Shown here: piece after piece, positions 23,989 to 34,200 of the stretch
Layout: each line of letters opens with the position of its first letter
Numbering within the stretch: the stretch's first letter is position 1
Source: Amycolatopsis alba DSM 44262
GTDB taxonomy: Bacteria > Actinomycetota > Actinomycetes > Mycobacteriales > Pseudonocardiaceae
Direction: 5' to 3'
Length of the DNA stretch: 64,000 nucleotides
NCBI RefSeq assembly: GCF_000384215.1
Contig: NZ_KB913032.1
Span: forward strand, 9,323,605 to 9,387,604
Notes under the pieces: generated by a model
The model's database searches: none
Seen by the model: the letters and a program-made list of their open reading frames with translations, nothing else
What the model was told of the DNA's origin: nothing
Made by a program: the position numbers and the translations under genes

Positions 23989-26900
23989 CTAGACGTTGCG
24001 CCGGTACTGCCCGCCCACCTCGAAGAACGCCTCGGTGATCTGGCCGAGCGAGCACACCCGCGCCGCGTCCATCAGCACGCCGAACAGGTTGCCGCCGCGG
24101 GTCGCCGCCTCGCGCAGCGTCTTGAGCGCGACCTGCGCCTCGGCGTGGTGCCGGTGCTGGAAGTCCTCCAGCCGGTTCAGCTGCGACACCTTTTCGTCCT
24201 CGGTCGCCCGCGCAAGCTCGACCTCGACGTCGTTCTCGCCGCCGTGCGGGTTGCGGAAGGTGTTGACGCCGATGATCGGCAGCGTGCCGTCGTGCTTCTG
24301 GCGTTCGTAGAGGATCGACTCGTCCTGGATCTTGCCGCGCTGGTAACCGGTCTCCATCGCGCCCAGGACGCCACCGCGCTCGGAGATCCGGTCGAATTCC
24401 AGCAGGACAGCCTCTTCGACCAGGTCCGTGAGCTCGTCGATGATGAACGAGCCCTGCAACGGGTTCTCGTTCTTCGACAGTCCCCATTCCTTGTTGATGA
24501 TCATCTGGATGGCCATCGCCCGGCGCACCGAACTCTCCGACGGCGTCGTGATCGCCTCGTCGAAGGCGTTGGTGTGCAAGGAGTTCGCGTTGTCGTACAG
24601 CGCGCACAGCGCCTGCAGCGTGGTGCGGATGTCGTTGAAGCTCATCTCCTGCGCGTGCAGCGACCGGCCGGAGGTCTGCACGTGGTACTTGAGCTTCTGC
24701 GAACGCTCGTTGGCGCCGTAGCGCTCCCGCATCGCGACCGCCCAGATCCGGCGCGCGACCCGGCCCAGCACCGAGTACTCGGCGTCCATGCCGTTGGAGA
24801 AGAAGAACGACAGGTTCGGCGCGAAGTCGTCGATGCTCATCCCGCGCGCGAGGTAGCTCTCGACGTAGGTGAACCCGTTCGACAGGGTGAACGCCAGCTG
24901 TGAGATCGGGTTCGCCCCGGCCTCGGCGATGTGATAGCCGGAGATCGACACCGAGTAGAAGTTCCGGACGCCGTGGTCGATGAACCATTCCTGGATGTCG
25001 GCCATCATGCGCAGGCTGAACTCGGTGGAGAAGATGCAGGTGTTCTGCCCCTGGTCCTCCTTGAGGATGTCCGCCTGCACGGTGCCGCGGACGTTGCGCA
25101 GCGCCCATTCGCGCAGTTCGGCGGCCTCGGCTTCGGACGGCTCGCGGCCGTGCTCGGCCTTGAACGCCTCGACGCGCTGGTCGATCGCGGTGTTGAGGAA
25201 GAACGCGAGGATCGTCGGCGCCGGGCCGTTGATCGTCATCGACACCGACGTGCTCGGCGACGTCAGGTCGAAGCCGTCGTAGAGGACCTCCATGTCCTCC
25301 AGCGTCGCGATGGAGACGCCGGAGGTGCCGACCTTGCCGTAGATGTCGGGGCGGGTGTGCGGGTCGTGCCCGTAGAGGGTGACCGAGTCGAAGGCGGTCG
25401 AAAGGCGCTTCGCCTCGGAGTCGGCCGACAGGAGCTTGAAACGCTTGTTGGTGCGGAACGGGTCGCCCTCGCCGGCGAACATCCGCGCCGGGTCCTCACC
25501 CTCGCGCTTGAACGGGAAGACGCCCGCGGTGTAAGGGAAGTATCCGGGCAGGTGCTCGCGGCGCAGGAACGACAGCAGCTCGCCGGACTCGGTGTAGCGC
25601 GGCAGCGCCACGCGCGGGATCCGGTTGCCGGACAGCGTGTCGCGCCAGAGCTGGGTGTGCAGTTCCTTGTCGCGGATCTTCACGACCAGCTCGTCGGCGC
25701 GGTAGGACTCGGCGAGCTCGGCGAAGCGCGACAGCAGATTTGTCGACTCACCGTCCACATCGGACTCGGCGGCGGCGAGCAGCCCGTCGAGCGCGTCGGT
25801 GCTCGCGTCGACGGCGGCCAGCGCCTCCTTGGCCGCGGCGAGGTGTTCGTGCTTGCGGAGCGCGGCGACCTGCTGCCCGGTCTTGGTGTGATAGCCGCGG
25901 ACGGTGTCGGAGATCTCCGCGAGGTAGCGCGTCCGGTTGGCCGGGATGATCGTGCTGGCGTCGGTCGACACCTTGCCCTCGACCTTCGGGAGCACACCGG
26001 GTGAGACGGTCAGGCCGCGCTCGGCGAGGGTGTCGCGCAGGTGCTGGTAGAGCGCGGTGACGCCGTCGTCGTTGAACTTCGCGGCGCTGGTGCCGTAGAC
26101 CGGCATGTCCTCGGGCGAGGAGCTGAACGCCTCACGGTTGCGGACGAGCTGGCGCGCGACGTCGCGACGGGCGTCTTCGGCGCCGCGGCGCTCGAACTTG
26201 TTGATCGCGACGGCGTCGGCGAAGTCGAGCATGTCGATCTTCTCCAGCTGCGACGCCGCGCCGAACTCCGGCGTCATGACGTACAGCGACTGGTCCACGT
26301 AGTCGACGATGCCGGCGTCACCCTGGCCGATACCCGGCGTCTCGACGATCACGAGGTCGAAGCCCGCCGCCTTGCAGGCGAGGATCGACTCGGAGAGCCC
26401 GGTGGGGATCTCGCCGCTGGTGGTGCGGGTGGCGAGCGAGCGGAAGTAGACCGGGCTGCCGTCGAGGCAGTTCATCCGGATGCGGTCGCCGAGCAGCGCT
26501 CCCCCGCCCTTGCGGCGCGACGGGTCGACGGCGAGCACGGCGATGCGGAGCTTGTCCTCCTGGTCCAGCCGGAACCGGCGGATCAGCTCGTCGGTGAGCG
26601 ACGACTTGCCCGAACCACCCGTTCCGGTGATGCCGAGGACCGGCACCGTCCGCGACTTGGCGGTCTCGGTGATCTTGGCGAGCCAGTCCTGCGGCAGGGC
26701 CTCGCGCTGCAGCTGGGTGATGACGCGCGACAGCGCCGGGATGTCACCCGAAAGCAGTTTGTCGAGCGCGCCTGGCGACTGCGCGGACAGGTCCGTGTCG
26801 CAGGCCTTGATCATCAGGTTGATCATGCCGGGGAGGCCCATCTCGTAGCCGTCCTCGGGCGAGAAGATCCGCGCGACACCCCGCGAGTGCAGCAGGTCGA

Positions 26901-27225
26901 TCTCCTCGCGGACGATGACGCCACCGCCACCGCCGAACACCTTGATGTGCCCCGCGCCGCGTTCGTCGAGCAGCTCGACCAGGTAGCTGAAGTACTCGAC
27001 GTGCCCGCCCTGGTAGGCGCTGATGGCCACCCCCTGGACGTCCTCGGCGATGGCCGCGGTGGCGACCTCGTCGACCGACCGGTTGTGCCCGAGGTGCACC
27101 ACCTCCGCGCCCTGCGACTGCAGGATGCGCCGCATGATGTTGATGGACGCGTCGTGCCCGTCGAAGAGACTCGACGCCGTCACGAAGCGAACGGGGTTCA
27201 CGGGCCGGTGCAGGTCGCTGCTCAT
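23989..27225 (-). CDS. icmF: Fused isobutyryl-CoA mutase
   Basis: A 1078-residue fusion of three parts: an N-terminal B12-binding domain (SLFDGHDASINI with the cobalt-ligating H24), a MeaI-type G-protein chaperone (Walker A GITGTGGSGKSS near residue 200), and the C-terminal adenosylcobalamin mutase barrel (PYTAGVFPFKRE, TSGRSLHAQE). It interconverts isobutyryl-CoA and n-butyryl-CoA; the built-in GTPase guards cofactor loading. The Phe in the GVFPFKR segment is the IcmF rather than the methylmalonyl-CoA mutase pattern. The ATG at 27225 follows GGGGGG directly. No cobalamin riboswitch is evident upstream. Confidence 0.94.
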   Translation of the reverse strand: MSSDLHRPVNPVRFVTASSLFDGHDASINIMRRILQSQGAEVVHLGHNRSVDEVATAAIAEDVQGVAISAYQGGHVEYFSYLVELLDERGAGHIKVFGGGGGVIVREEIDLLHSRGVARIFSPEDGYEMGLPGMINLMIKACDTDLSAQSPGALDKLLSGDIPALSRVITQLQREALPQDWLAKITETAKSRTVPVLGITGTGGSGKSSLTDELIRRFRLDQEDKLRIAVLAVDPSRRKGGGALLGDRIRMNCLDGSPVYFRSLATRTTSGEIPTGLSESILACKAAGFDLVIVETPGIGQGDAGIVDYVDQSLYVMTPEFGAASQLEKIDMLDFADAVAINKFERRGAEDARRDVARQLVRNREAFSSSPEDMPVYGTSAAKFNDDGVTALYQHLRDTLAERGLTVSPGVLPKVEGKVSTDASTIIPANRTRYLAEISDTVRGYHTKTGQQVAALRKHEHLAAAKEALAAVDASTDALDGLLAAAESDVDGESTNLLSRFAELAESYRADELVVKIRDKELHTQLWRDTLSGNRIPRVALPRYTESGELLSFLRREHLPGYFPYTAGVFPFKREGEDPARMFAGEGDPFRTNKRFKLLSADSEAKRLSTAFDSVTLYGHDPHTRPDIYGKVGTSGVSIATLEDMEVLYDGFDLTSPSTSVSMTINGPAPTILAFFLNTAIDQRVEAFKAEHGREPSEAEAAELREWALRNVRGTVQADILKEDQGQNTCIFSTEFSLRMMADIQEWFIDHGVRNFYSVSISGYHIAEAGANPISQLAFTLSNGFTYVESYLARGMSIDDFAPNLSFFFSNGMDAEYSVLGRVARRIWAVAMRERYGANERSQKLKYHVQTSGRSLHAQEMSFNDIRTTLQALCALYDNANSLHTNAFDEAITTPSESSVRRAMAIQMIINKEWGLSKNENPLQGSFIIDELTDLVEEAVLLEFDRISERGGVLGAMETGYQRGKIQDESILYERQKHDGTLPIIGVNTFRNPHGGENDVEVELARATEDEKVSQLNRLEDFQHRHHAEAQVALKTLREAATRGGNLFGVLMDAARVCSLGQITEAFFEVGGQYRRNV

Positions 27226-27295
27226 CCCCCCAAAATACTTGGACTTCCGACTATTTTAAACCCGCCTACTCGCGTGACGGCGCTCTCACTCGTCC

Positions 27296-27323
27296 TTGAC
27301 AGCCCGGCTCATGCCACTATATT
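27296..27323 (+). promoter_or_regulatory. Strong promoter of the ArsR operon
   Basis: A perfect -35 TTGACA (27296-27301), a 16-base spacer and -10 TATATT (27318-27323). Housekeeping-type promoters this good are rare in such GC-rich DNA. Confidence 0.75.
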
Positions 27324-27332
27324 CAACCATCA

Positions 27333-27344
27333 GGTTAATCAACC
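27333..27344. promoter_or_regulatory. Probable ArsR operator
   Basis: GGTTAATCAACC is an inverted repeat (GGTT/AACC around AATC) ten bases after the -10 box and 16 bases before the ArsR start. A further TCAACC lies at 27323-27328, 16 bases from the second TCAACC, and CTGATTGA follows at 27347. The local AT-richness and the position suit autorepression. Confidence 0.55.
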
Positions 27345-27360
27345 GACTGATTGAGCACAG

Positions 27361-27699
27361 ATGACCACTGATCAGCTCAGCACCACGTTCGCCGCGCTGG
27401 CGGACCCCACCCGCCGCGCCATCCTGGCGCGCCTGTCCGGCGGGGAGGCCACGGTGAACGAGCTGGCGGAGCCCTTCACCGTGAGCCTCCAGGCCATCTC
27501 GAAGCACTTGAAGGTCCTCGAGCGCGCGGGCCTGATCAGCCGCGGCAAGACGGCTCAATGGCGGCCCTGCCGCCTCGAAGCGGGGCCACTCGGCGACATC
27601 TCGGACTGGGTCGAGCGCTACCGCCGGTTCTGGGACGACGGTTTCGACCGTCTCGACGAGCACCTGACCGAACTCCAGAAAGGCAAGCCGGATGAGTGA
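27361..27699 (+). CDS. ArsR-family helix-turn-helix regulator
   Basis: A 112-residue winged-helix protein with LADPTRRAILARLSGGEATVNELAEPF and the recognition helix SLQAISKHLKVLERAGLI (cited here as two short family blocks, ADPTRRAILARL and AISKHLKVLERAGL). It lacks an obvious CxC metal site, so it is of the SdpR-like, non-metal group. These often sit with SRPBCC proteins, as here: the stop overlaps the next start by eight bases. Confidence 0.9.
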   Translation: MTTDQLSTTFAALADPTRRAILARLSGGEATVNELAEPFTVSLQAISKHLKVLERAGLISRGKTAQWRPCRLEAGPLGDISDWVERYRRFWDDGFDRLDEHLTELQKGKPDE

Positions 27700-28135
27700 G
27701 AAGGAGCTGACCATCACCCGCGTCTTCGACGCGCCGCGCGAACTGGTGTTCCAGGCGTGGACGGTTCCCGAGCAGTTCGCGAACTGGATGGGCCCCAAGG
27801 GGTTCACCGCCTCCGGCGTGCAGATGGACCTCGCCGAGGGCGGCGCCTGGCGAGTGACCATCGGCAACCTCGAAGGCGACGAGCACACCGCGGCCGGGGT
27901 CTACCGCGAGATCTCCGCGCCGGAACGGCTGGTGTTCACCTTCTCCTGGGTGTCCTCACCCGAGGAGGCGACCCTGGTGACGGTCGACTTCACCGACCTC
28001 GGCGACAAGACCGGAATGACTTTCCACCAGGGCGAATTCCGCTCCGCGGACTCCCGCGACGAGCACCGCGCCGGGTGGTCCGAAACCTTCGAAGACCTCA
28101 CCGCACACCTGACCAGGCAGGAGACGAACCGATGA
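27692..28135 (+). CDS. SRPBCC (AHSA1-like) domain protein
   Basis: A 147-residue helix-grip protein of the Activator of Hsp90 ATPase homologue group, opening with ITRVFDAPRELVFQAWTVPE and containing GAWRVTIGNLEG and the closing WSETFEDLTAHL. It probably binds a small hydrophobic ligand. It overlaps the ArsR gene by eight bases and the DUF899 gene by four, so all three are co-expressed. No enzymatic residue can be named. Confidence 0.88.
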   Translation: MSEKELTITRVFDAPRELVFQAWTVPEQFANWMGPKGFTASGVQMDLAEGGAWRVTIGNLEGDEHTAAGVYREISAPERLVFTFSWVSSPEEATLVTVDFTDLGDKTGMTFHQGEFRSADSRDEHRAGWSETFEDLTAHLTRQETNR

Positions 28136-28779
28136 GCATCGCACTACCCGAAATCGTGTCGCGCGAAGAATGGCAGACCGCGCGGGACGCCTTGATGGTC
28201 AAGGAAAAGGAACTCACCCAAGCCACCGACGCGATCAGCGCCGAACGCCGGCGGCTGCCCATGGTCCGCTTCGACGGCAAGTACGAGTTCGAAGGCCCGG
28301 ACGGCCCGGTCTCACTGCTGGACCTGTTCGAAGGCCGCCGCCAGCTGATCGTCTACCACTTCATGCTCGCCCCCGGCCAGGAGGCGGGCTGTCCCGGCTG
28401 CTCCATCGTCGTGGACAACATCGGCCACCTCGCCCACCTGCACGCCCGCGACACCACGCTGTACGTGGTCGCTCCGGCGACGTTGCCCGAGATCGAGCGG
28501 TACAAGGAGCGGATGGGCTGGACTGTCCCGTGGGTCTCGACAGGCGACGGCTTCAACCCGGACTGCGGCATCGACGGCGGGTTCGGCATCAGCGTCTTCC
28601 TGCGCGACGGCGACGAGGTGTTCCGGACGTACTTCACCACCGCCCGCGGCGGGGATCAGCTGGTGGGGACGCTGCGGTACCTGGACCTGACGCCGCTCGG
28701 GCGGCAGGAGGCGTGGGAGGAGTCCGGCCGCGGGACCGACGGCCCCGGTCACTGGTGGAAGCGACACGACGAGTACTGA
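28132..28779 (+). CDS. DUF899 thioredoxin-like protein
   Basis: A 215-residue DUF899 protein. The peroxiredoxin-like motif AGCPGCSIVVDN contains C87-x2-C90, and YHFMLAP, FNPDCGIDGGFGISVFLRDGD and the C-terminal WWKRHDEY are typical of the family. It probably acts in thiol redox chemistry, though no reaction is established. The ATG overlaps the SRPBCC stop. ArsR-SRPBCC-DUF899 is a recurring actinobacterial trio. Confidence 0.88.
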   Translation: MSIALPEIVSREEWQTARDALMVKEKELTQATDAISAERRRLPMVRFDGKYEFEGPDGPVSLLDLFEGRRQLIVYHFMLAPGQEAGCPGCSIVVDNIGHLAHLHARDTTLYVVAPATLPEIERYKERMGWTVPWVSTGDGFNPDCGIDGGFGISVFLRDGDEVFRTYFTTARGGDQLVGTLRYLDLTPLGRQEAWEESGRGTDGPGHWWKRHDEY

Positions 28780-28901
28780 GCCCCGCCTCCGCGCAAACCA
28801 GTCCTCTGAATGCTGTCGAGGCGTGTCGAGAACAGCGCGCCCGCTCCGACCCCTAGGTATCCGGCGCCCGAAAGCGGGCGCCACACCGAAAGGGATCGGC
28901 C

Positions 28902-29459
28902 ATGCGCAAGCTCGTCTACTTCGTCCACACCTCGATCGACGGCCGCATCGAGGGCCCGGACGGCGAGTTCGACTGGCCCGAGATGGGCCCCGAGCTGTCC
29001 GGCCACTCCAAGGAGCTGGCCGACCGCTCCGACACCTTCGTCTACGGGCGGCGCGTCTGGGAGATGATGGCGTCGTTCTGGCCGGAGGCCGAGAAGAAGT
29101 CGACCCACCCGCATGTCCTGGATTTCGCGCCGATCTGGCGGAACACGCCGAAGATCGTCTTCTCCCGGACACTGGAGAAGGCGGATTGGGACACCGAGGT
29201 CATCAACGACGACCTCGCCGGGCGCATGACCGAACTCAAGGCGAAGCCGGGCAAGGATCTCCTGCTCACGGGCGGGACCGAACTGGCCACCGCGTGCGCC
29301 CGCCACGGTCTGGTCGACGAGTTCCACGTCGTCGTGCATCCGGTCGTGCTCGGCGGCGGGAAGCAGGTGCTCGCGGGCGGTGCCCGTGCCGACCTGCGGC
29401 TGACCGGCACCCGCACTTTCGACGGGCGCGCGGTACTGCTGACCTACGAAAAGGCGTGA
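28902..29459 (+). CDS. Dihydrofolate reductase-like (RibD C-terminal) protein
   Basis: A 185-residue RibD_C/DHFR-fold protein: VYFVHTSIDGRIEG at the N-terminus, YGRRVWEMMASFWP, and the NADPH-binding LLTGGTELATACARHGLVDE. The family contains riboflavin-pathway reductases and many stand-alone reductases of unknown substrate. This length matches the YwjB/YyaP group. It has its own leader of about 120 bases after the DUF899 gene and is probably transcribed separately. Confidence 0.85.
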   Translation: MRKLVYFVHTSIDGRIEGPDGEFDWPEMGPELSGHSKELADRSDTFVYGRRVWEMMASFWPEAEKKSTHPHVLDFAPIWRNTPKIVFSRTLEKADWDTEVINDDLAGRMTELKAKPGKDLLLTGGTELATACARHGLVDEFHVVVHPVVLGGGKQVLAGGARADLRLTGTRTFDGRAVLLTYEKA

Positions 29460-29495
29460 ACCGGGGCGGCAGCCCCTACGCTGCCGCCGTCGGGG

Positions 29496-30107
29496 TCACC
29501 TCGAGTTGCTCGCTCGCAACGCGATCCACTGCCGCATCGCGTACTCGACCAGCGTGATGAGCGTCTGCTTCGTCGACTCCCGCTCCCGCGCGTCACAACG
29601 GACGATCGGGATGTTGGGGTCGATCGACAGCGCCTCACGCACGTCGTTGATGTCGTGTTCGAGGATGCCGTCGAAGGTGTTGACCCCGACGATGTAGGGC
29701 AGGCCCCGGTCCTCGAAGAAATCGATCGGCGCGAACGAATCGGCCAGCCGTCGCGTGTCGGCCAGCACCACGGCGCCGATCGCGCCGCGGACGAGGTCGT
29801 CCCACATGAACCAGAACCGCTGCTGCCCCGGCGTGCCGAACAGGTAGAGGATCAGGTCCGCGTCCAGGGAAACCCGGCCGAAGTCCATCGCGACCGTGGT
29901 GGTCGATTTGTTGGGCGTCTGGTCGAGGTTGTCGATCCCCCGACTGGCGTCGGTCATCATCGCCTCGGTGGTGAGCGGGACGATCTCCGACACCGATCCG
30001 ACGAAGGTCGTCTTGCCCGCACCGAAGCCACCCGCCACGACGATCTTCGCGGATGTCATGGTCGGGGGCGCGGTGTCCCGCGGTGCCTTAAAGCCGACGG
30101 AGTCCAC
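29496..30107 (-). CDS. Conservon GTPase (CvnD type)
   Basis: A 203-residue Ras/MglA-like GTPase with P-loop GGFGAGKTT (residues 26-34), DFGRVSLDADLILYLFGTPGQQRFWFM (switch II GTPGQ) and base-specificity VGVNTFD. In Streptomyces such GTPases act with CvnA-C in a membrane-linked signalling complex. The GTG at 30107 gives the family N-terminus MDSV and a 20-base overlap with the DUF742 gene; the ATG at 30060 would remove the tail before the P-loop. Last gene of the conservon. Confidence 0.9.
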   Translation of the reverse strand: MDSVGFKAPRDTAPPTMTSAKIVVAGGFGAGKTTFVGSVSEIVPLTTEAMMTDASRGIDNLDQTPNKSTTTVAMDFGRVSLDADLILYLFGTPGQQRFWFMWDDLVRGAIGAVVLADTRRLADSFAPIDFFEDRGLPYIVGVNTFDGILEHDINDVREALSIDPNIPIVRCDARERESTKQTLITLVEYAMRQWIALRASNSR

Positions 30108-30834
30108 TCAAAACCCTTTCCATCAACACCAGATGTGCCTCGGCGCCGTCATTGCCCGAAATCGTCTTGTGCACGCTGACCAGTCCCGCGTCCGCCGCGT
30201 CGCTGATCAGCACGCGTGCCACACCCAGCGGTACGCGCAAGGTCGCCGCGATCTCGGCGACCGAACGCGGGGTGCGGCACTCCTCGATGATCGAAACGCA
30301 CTCGATCTGCTCCGCGGCCACCGAGGGGAGGCTACCCGCGGCGACATGGTCCTTGGTGGAGATCAGGGTCTCCAGCTCGAGAGCGTAGTTCGCCTTGGTC
30401 CGGCCACCGGTGAGAGCATAGGGGCGGACGATCGCCGTCTCTTCGAGTGGCGACGGCGCCTGCTCGAACACGGCGGGCATGATGAACTCGCCACTGGGTG
30501 GACCGGGGTCGAAAAGACCACCTGGTCTCGGCCCGACGGCGCCTGCGCCGCTGTCGGGTGGAGAGGCAAGTGAGGTCACGCGGTCTCCTTGATCGGTCGG
30601 CTGCGGGACTGCCTGTTCCCCGGCGGCGTGTGCTCCGCCCACCTGGGAATCGTCTGACTGCTTGTTCTTCTTGCGCTTCCGACGACCACGGCCCGAATCC
30701 AGGGTGAAGCCGTTCAGGACGTCAGCGAAGGTACCGTCGTCCCGTGAACCGGCAGCATGGGCAGCCCCCGCGTACGGAGGCTGGTGTTCACCCGTCCCCG
30801 GCGGGTCGCCGAAGGATCCGGATCCGGTGCTCAT
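30088..30834 (-). CDS. Conservon DUF742 protein (CvnC type)
   Basis: A 248-residue protein: an unstructured, basic N-terminal half (GRGRRKRKKNKQ) and a C-terminal DUF742 winged-helix-like domain from IVRPYALTGGRT on, ending LVLMERVLSGLRRL. The N-terminal extension of about 130 residues is longer than in many DUF742 proteins, which are mostly 110-130 residues in total. It overlaps the GTPase gene. Role in conservons is unknown beyond physical association. Confidence 0.88.
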   Translation of the reverse strand: MSTGSGSFGDPPGTGEHQPPYAGAAHAAGSRDDGTFADVLNGFTLDSGRGRRKRKKNKQSDDSQVGGAHAAGEQAVPQPTDQGDRVTSLASPPDSGAGAVGPRPGGLFDPGPPSGEFIMPAVFEQAPSPLEETAIVRPYALTGGRTKANYALELETLISTKDHVAAGSLPSVAAEQIECVSIIEECRTPRSVAEIAATLRVPLGVARVLISDAADAGLVSVHKTISGNDGAEAHLVLMERVLSGLRRL

Positions 30835-30841
30835 CGGGACA

Positions 30842-31294
30842 TCATCCCACCGGTTCGCCGATCAGCGACCCGCCGGCGCCCTGCAATTGTGCGCGGAGTT
30901 CCGGCGTGAGGATCTGACCGACGCGGTCGACGAGCATGGTCATCTCGTAGGCGACTTGCCCGATGTCGCAGTTCGGGGCGGCGAGGATGGCCAGGCACGA
31001 ACCGTCGCTTATGGACATCAGCACCATGATGCCGAGTTCCATCTCGACGACGGTCTCGTTGACCGCGCCCGCCTCGAAGCAGCGCGCGGCGCCCTGGGTC
31101 AGGCTCACCAGGCCGGACGCGACCGCGGCCAGCTGGTCGGCGCGGTCGAGCGGGAGCCTGCTGGACGCGGTGAGCAGGAGGCCGTCCGCCGACACGACCA
31201 CGGCGTGCGCCACTCCGGGTACCCGCTCGGCGAAGTCGTTCACCAGCCACCCGAACTGGTTTTGCTGGGGCTGGGCCGGGTTCGGCGAGGTCAT
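30842..31294 (-). CDS. Conservon roadblock/LC7 protein (CvnB type)
   Basis: A 150-residue roadblock/LC7 protein with FAERVPGVAHAVVVSADGLLL and the central GLVSLTQGAARCFEAG helix. Such proteins act as GTPase regulators or adaptors, here presumably for the CvnD-type GTPase. Its ATG overlaps the stop of the kinase gene (ATGA); the next gene starts seven bases on. The four genes form one transcript by spacing. Confidence 0.92.
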   Translation of the reverse strand: MTSPNPAQPQQNQFGWLVNDFAERVPGVAHAVVVSADGLLLTASSRLPLDRADQLAAVASGLVSLTQGAARCFEAGAVNETVVEMELGIMVLMSISDGSCLAILAAPNCDIGQVAYEMTMLVDRVGQILTPELRAQLQGAGGSLIGEPVG

Positions 31295-34200
31295 TCACCC
31301 TCCAGGGTTTCGTGGTTGCCTTCGGTCGCCTGGGCTGTGTGGTGCCGTCCGCGCTGGATGCCCTGCTGGAAACTGCTCAGGCGACCGCGCACGTCGTGCG
31401 CGTCCCGCTGTGGTCGGGGGGTGACCGCCCCGGCGGGGGGTCCCGCGCTGCCCGGAAGCAGCTGCTCCCCGCGACGGCGCCTGGGTAATCCTGCCGAAGT
31501 CATCTTCGAGGGCACAGACTGGGACACCGCTTGGGCGGCTTTCCAGCCTTCGTCGGAGCCGAAGTTCCAGGCGTCGGTCTCCTCTGCGGCAGCGACCGGT
31601 TCCGCTGCCTGCGGTTTCTTCTCGGGCTTCCGGCTCGGCAACGCGGCGGGCGGCACCACCGGACGCGCGGCCGTCTCCGAAGGCTCCACTGCCTTCGCCG
31701 CCTTCACCGGCTCGGGCTCCGGCTGAGTGGCGGGGAGCTGCGTGGTGGCCGGGGTGGCCTTGTCCGCCGTCTCCTTGCGACCCCGCCGGACACCCTGCTG
31801 GAAGCTGCTGAGCCTGCCGCGCACGTTCGCCGGGTCTCGGACGGGCAGGTCCGAACCGGTGGCGGGTTCGGCGGCCGGGACCGACGACGCCGCGCTGCCC
31901 GGAAGCAGCTGCTCACCCTTGCGACGGCGCGGCAACCCGGCCTGGGTGAACGTCGACGGGGCGTGCTGCGAGACCTCCTGGACCGTGCGGAAAGCCTTGT
32001 CGCTGGCGAAGTCCCAGTTGCGGGCGTCCTGCTCGGCGGTGGTTTCGGCTTCGGCGGCGGGCTCGGGAGCCTTCGCCTCCTCGGGCTCCTTCTTCCCCGG
32101 CTCCTCCTTCTCGACCGCGGGTTTGGCCGCAGGTTTGGCCGCGGGCTTTTCCGGAACGGGCGAACGGAACCACGCCGAGAGCATCTCGTCGAAGATCGGC
32201 GTCGTCTCCGACGCGGTGGGCGGCGGCGGCGCGGCCGGGGGCGGCGTGGTCGCCTGGCTCCACCATTCGCTCAGCGTGGTGCTGTTCTTGGCCTCGAACA
32301 GTTCCTTGCCGCTGGGCAGCTCGTCTTCCGCCGGAGCGGACGCGGCGGGCTCCGCCGTCTCCTCGGCGACCGGCTCGGGCTCCGGCAGGCGGGGCTGCGG
32401 CGCCGGCGGCTGAACGGCGGGCTGGGCCGTCTCGCCCTGGGGGATCGGGCTGAACAGCGCCGTTCCCGAAATCTCCAGATTCGACGGCGGCCGCGACTCC
32501 TGGGGCCTGCCGTGCCCGTTCGTCCCGGCTTTGGTGTGCCCCGCCAGATCGTTCGCCGACGGCCAGCGCTCGCCGCCCTGCGAGGGCACACTCGGCGTTC
32601 CGGGCCGCGAGCCGTTCGTCGGCCGCTGGCGGCGGGGCAGGCCGCCCGGCTGCTGCGGCGGCACCGGCGCGATCCGCTGGGTGATCGGGCCGGTGGCGGG
32701 ACCGGGATCTCCCCCCTGCGGCACCATCACGAGGTCCGCCGGGACCGAGACCGTGGCACGGACACCGACGATGTCCTTGCCGCCGTGCAGCGAGACACCG
32801 ATGCGGTGCCTGCTCGCCAGCCGCCCGACCACGAACAGGCCCATCCGGCGCGAGGTGGTGAGGTCGACGTTGGGGGCCTCGGTGAGCCGGGCGTTGGCCT
32901 CGGCGACCTCGGCCTCGTTCATCCCGATGCCCTTGTCGAGGATGTCGATGCCGAACGAGCCGTCTTCGACGAGCCGGGTCGCGACCGTCACGTGGGTTTC
33001 CGGGGCGGAGAACGCCGTGGCGTTGTCCAGCAGTTCGGCGATCAGGCGCATGAGGTCGTTGGCGGCGTACCCGACCAGCCGCACCGGCGGCGGGTTCTGC
33101 ACGGTGACCCGCTGGTACTGCTCGATTTCGGAGACCGCCGCGCGCACCACGTCGGTGGCGGAGACCGGCTGACCGGACCGCCTGCCCGGCTCGGCGCCGG
33201 AGAGGACCATCAGGTTCTCGTTGTTGCGCCGCATGCGGGTGGCGAGGTGGTCGAGCTGGAACAGCGTGGCGAGCTGGTCGGCGTCTTCTTCGTCGCGCTC
33301 GAGGCGCTCGATCAGCTGCAGCTGCCGCTGCACGAGGCTCTGGCTGCGGCGGGAGAGGTTGACGAACACGTTGCTGTAGCCGGTGCGCATCGAGGCCTGC
33401 TCGGTGGCCAGGCGCAGCGCCTGATGGTGGACCTTGTCGAAGGCCCTGGCGACCTCGCCGATCTCGTCGTCTCCGCCGACCGGGACCGGCTGCACGTCGG
33501 TGCCCTGCGAGCGGCCCTCCTGGATGTTGCGGACCGCGTCGGGCAGTTGTTTCTCCGCGACGTCGAGGGCGCTGGCGCGCAGCACCTTCAGCGAGCGCAG
33601 CAACTGGCGGGTGATGAGGAAGACGACGGCGACGGCGAGCACCATCGCGCCGAACAGCAGGACCGCGAGCAGACCCGCGCCGCTGCTGGCGTCGTCGACC
33701 AGTTCGGCCGACACCGCGCTCGTCTCGCCGCCGAACTTGTTCGCGACCTCCCCGACCTTGGTGATCACACCGGTCGAGGCGTCGGTCCAGCCCTGCGCGG
33801 ACATCGTGCGGAACGCCTGCGTGGAGGAAGTGCCCTGTTCGCCGAGGGCGGTCTTCGCGAGCCTGTCGCGGTTCTCCATCGCGTCGTCGGTGACGGCGGA
33901 ACCGAACTCGTGGCGCTGCTGTTCCGAAGCGGCGGCCTTGAAGTCGGTGAACCGGTCGGCCAGGCGCAGTTCCGAGGTGCGCAGCTGGTCGAGTTCGCTC
34001 GGCGCGAGGCTCGACCGGGCGATGCCGAAGGAGACCAGCGCCTGGCTCAGCGACAGCTGTTCCTTCATCACGGCGAGGTCGTGCAGCGCGGCGGGGGTGC
34101 CGCCGAGGACGTTTTCGCTGGCGCCCGCGGACAACGCGGTGTCGAGGGCGAGCAGCGCGGTGGTGATGTCGGTGTACTCGCCGACGGCCTGGATGGGATC

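Noticed and set aside
27226..27300. Cobalamin riboswitch before icmF
   Set aside because: The gap is too short and none of the conserved B12-box bases are visible on the minus strand.
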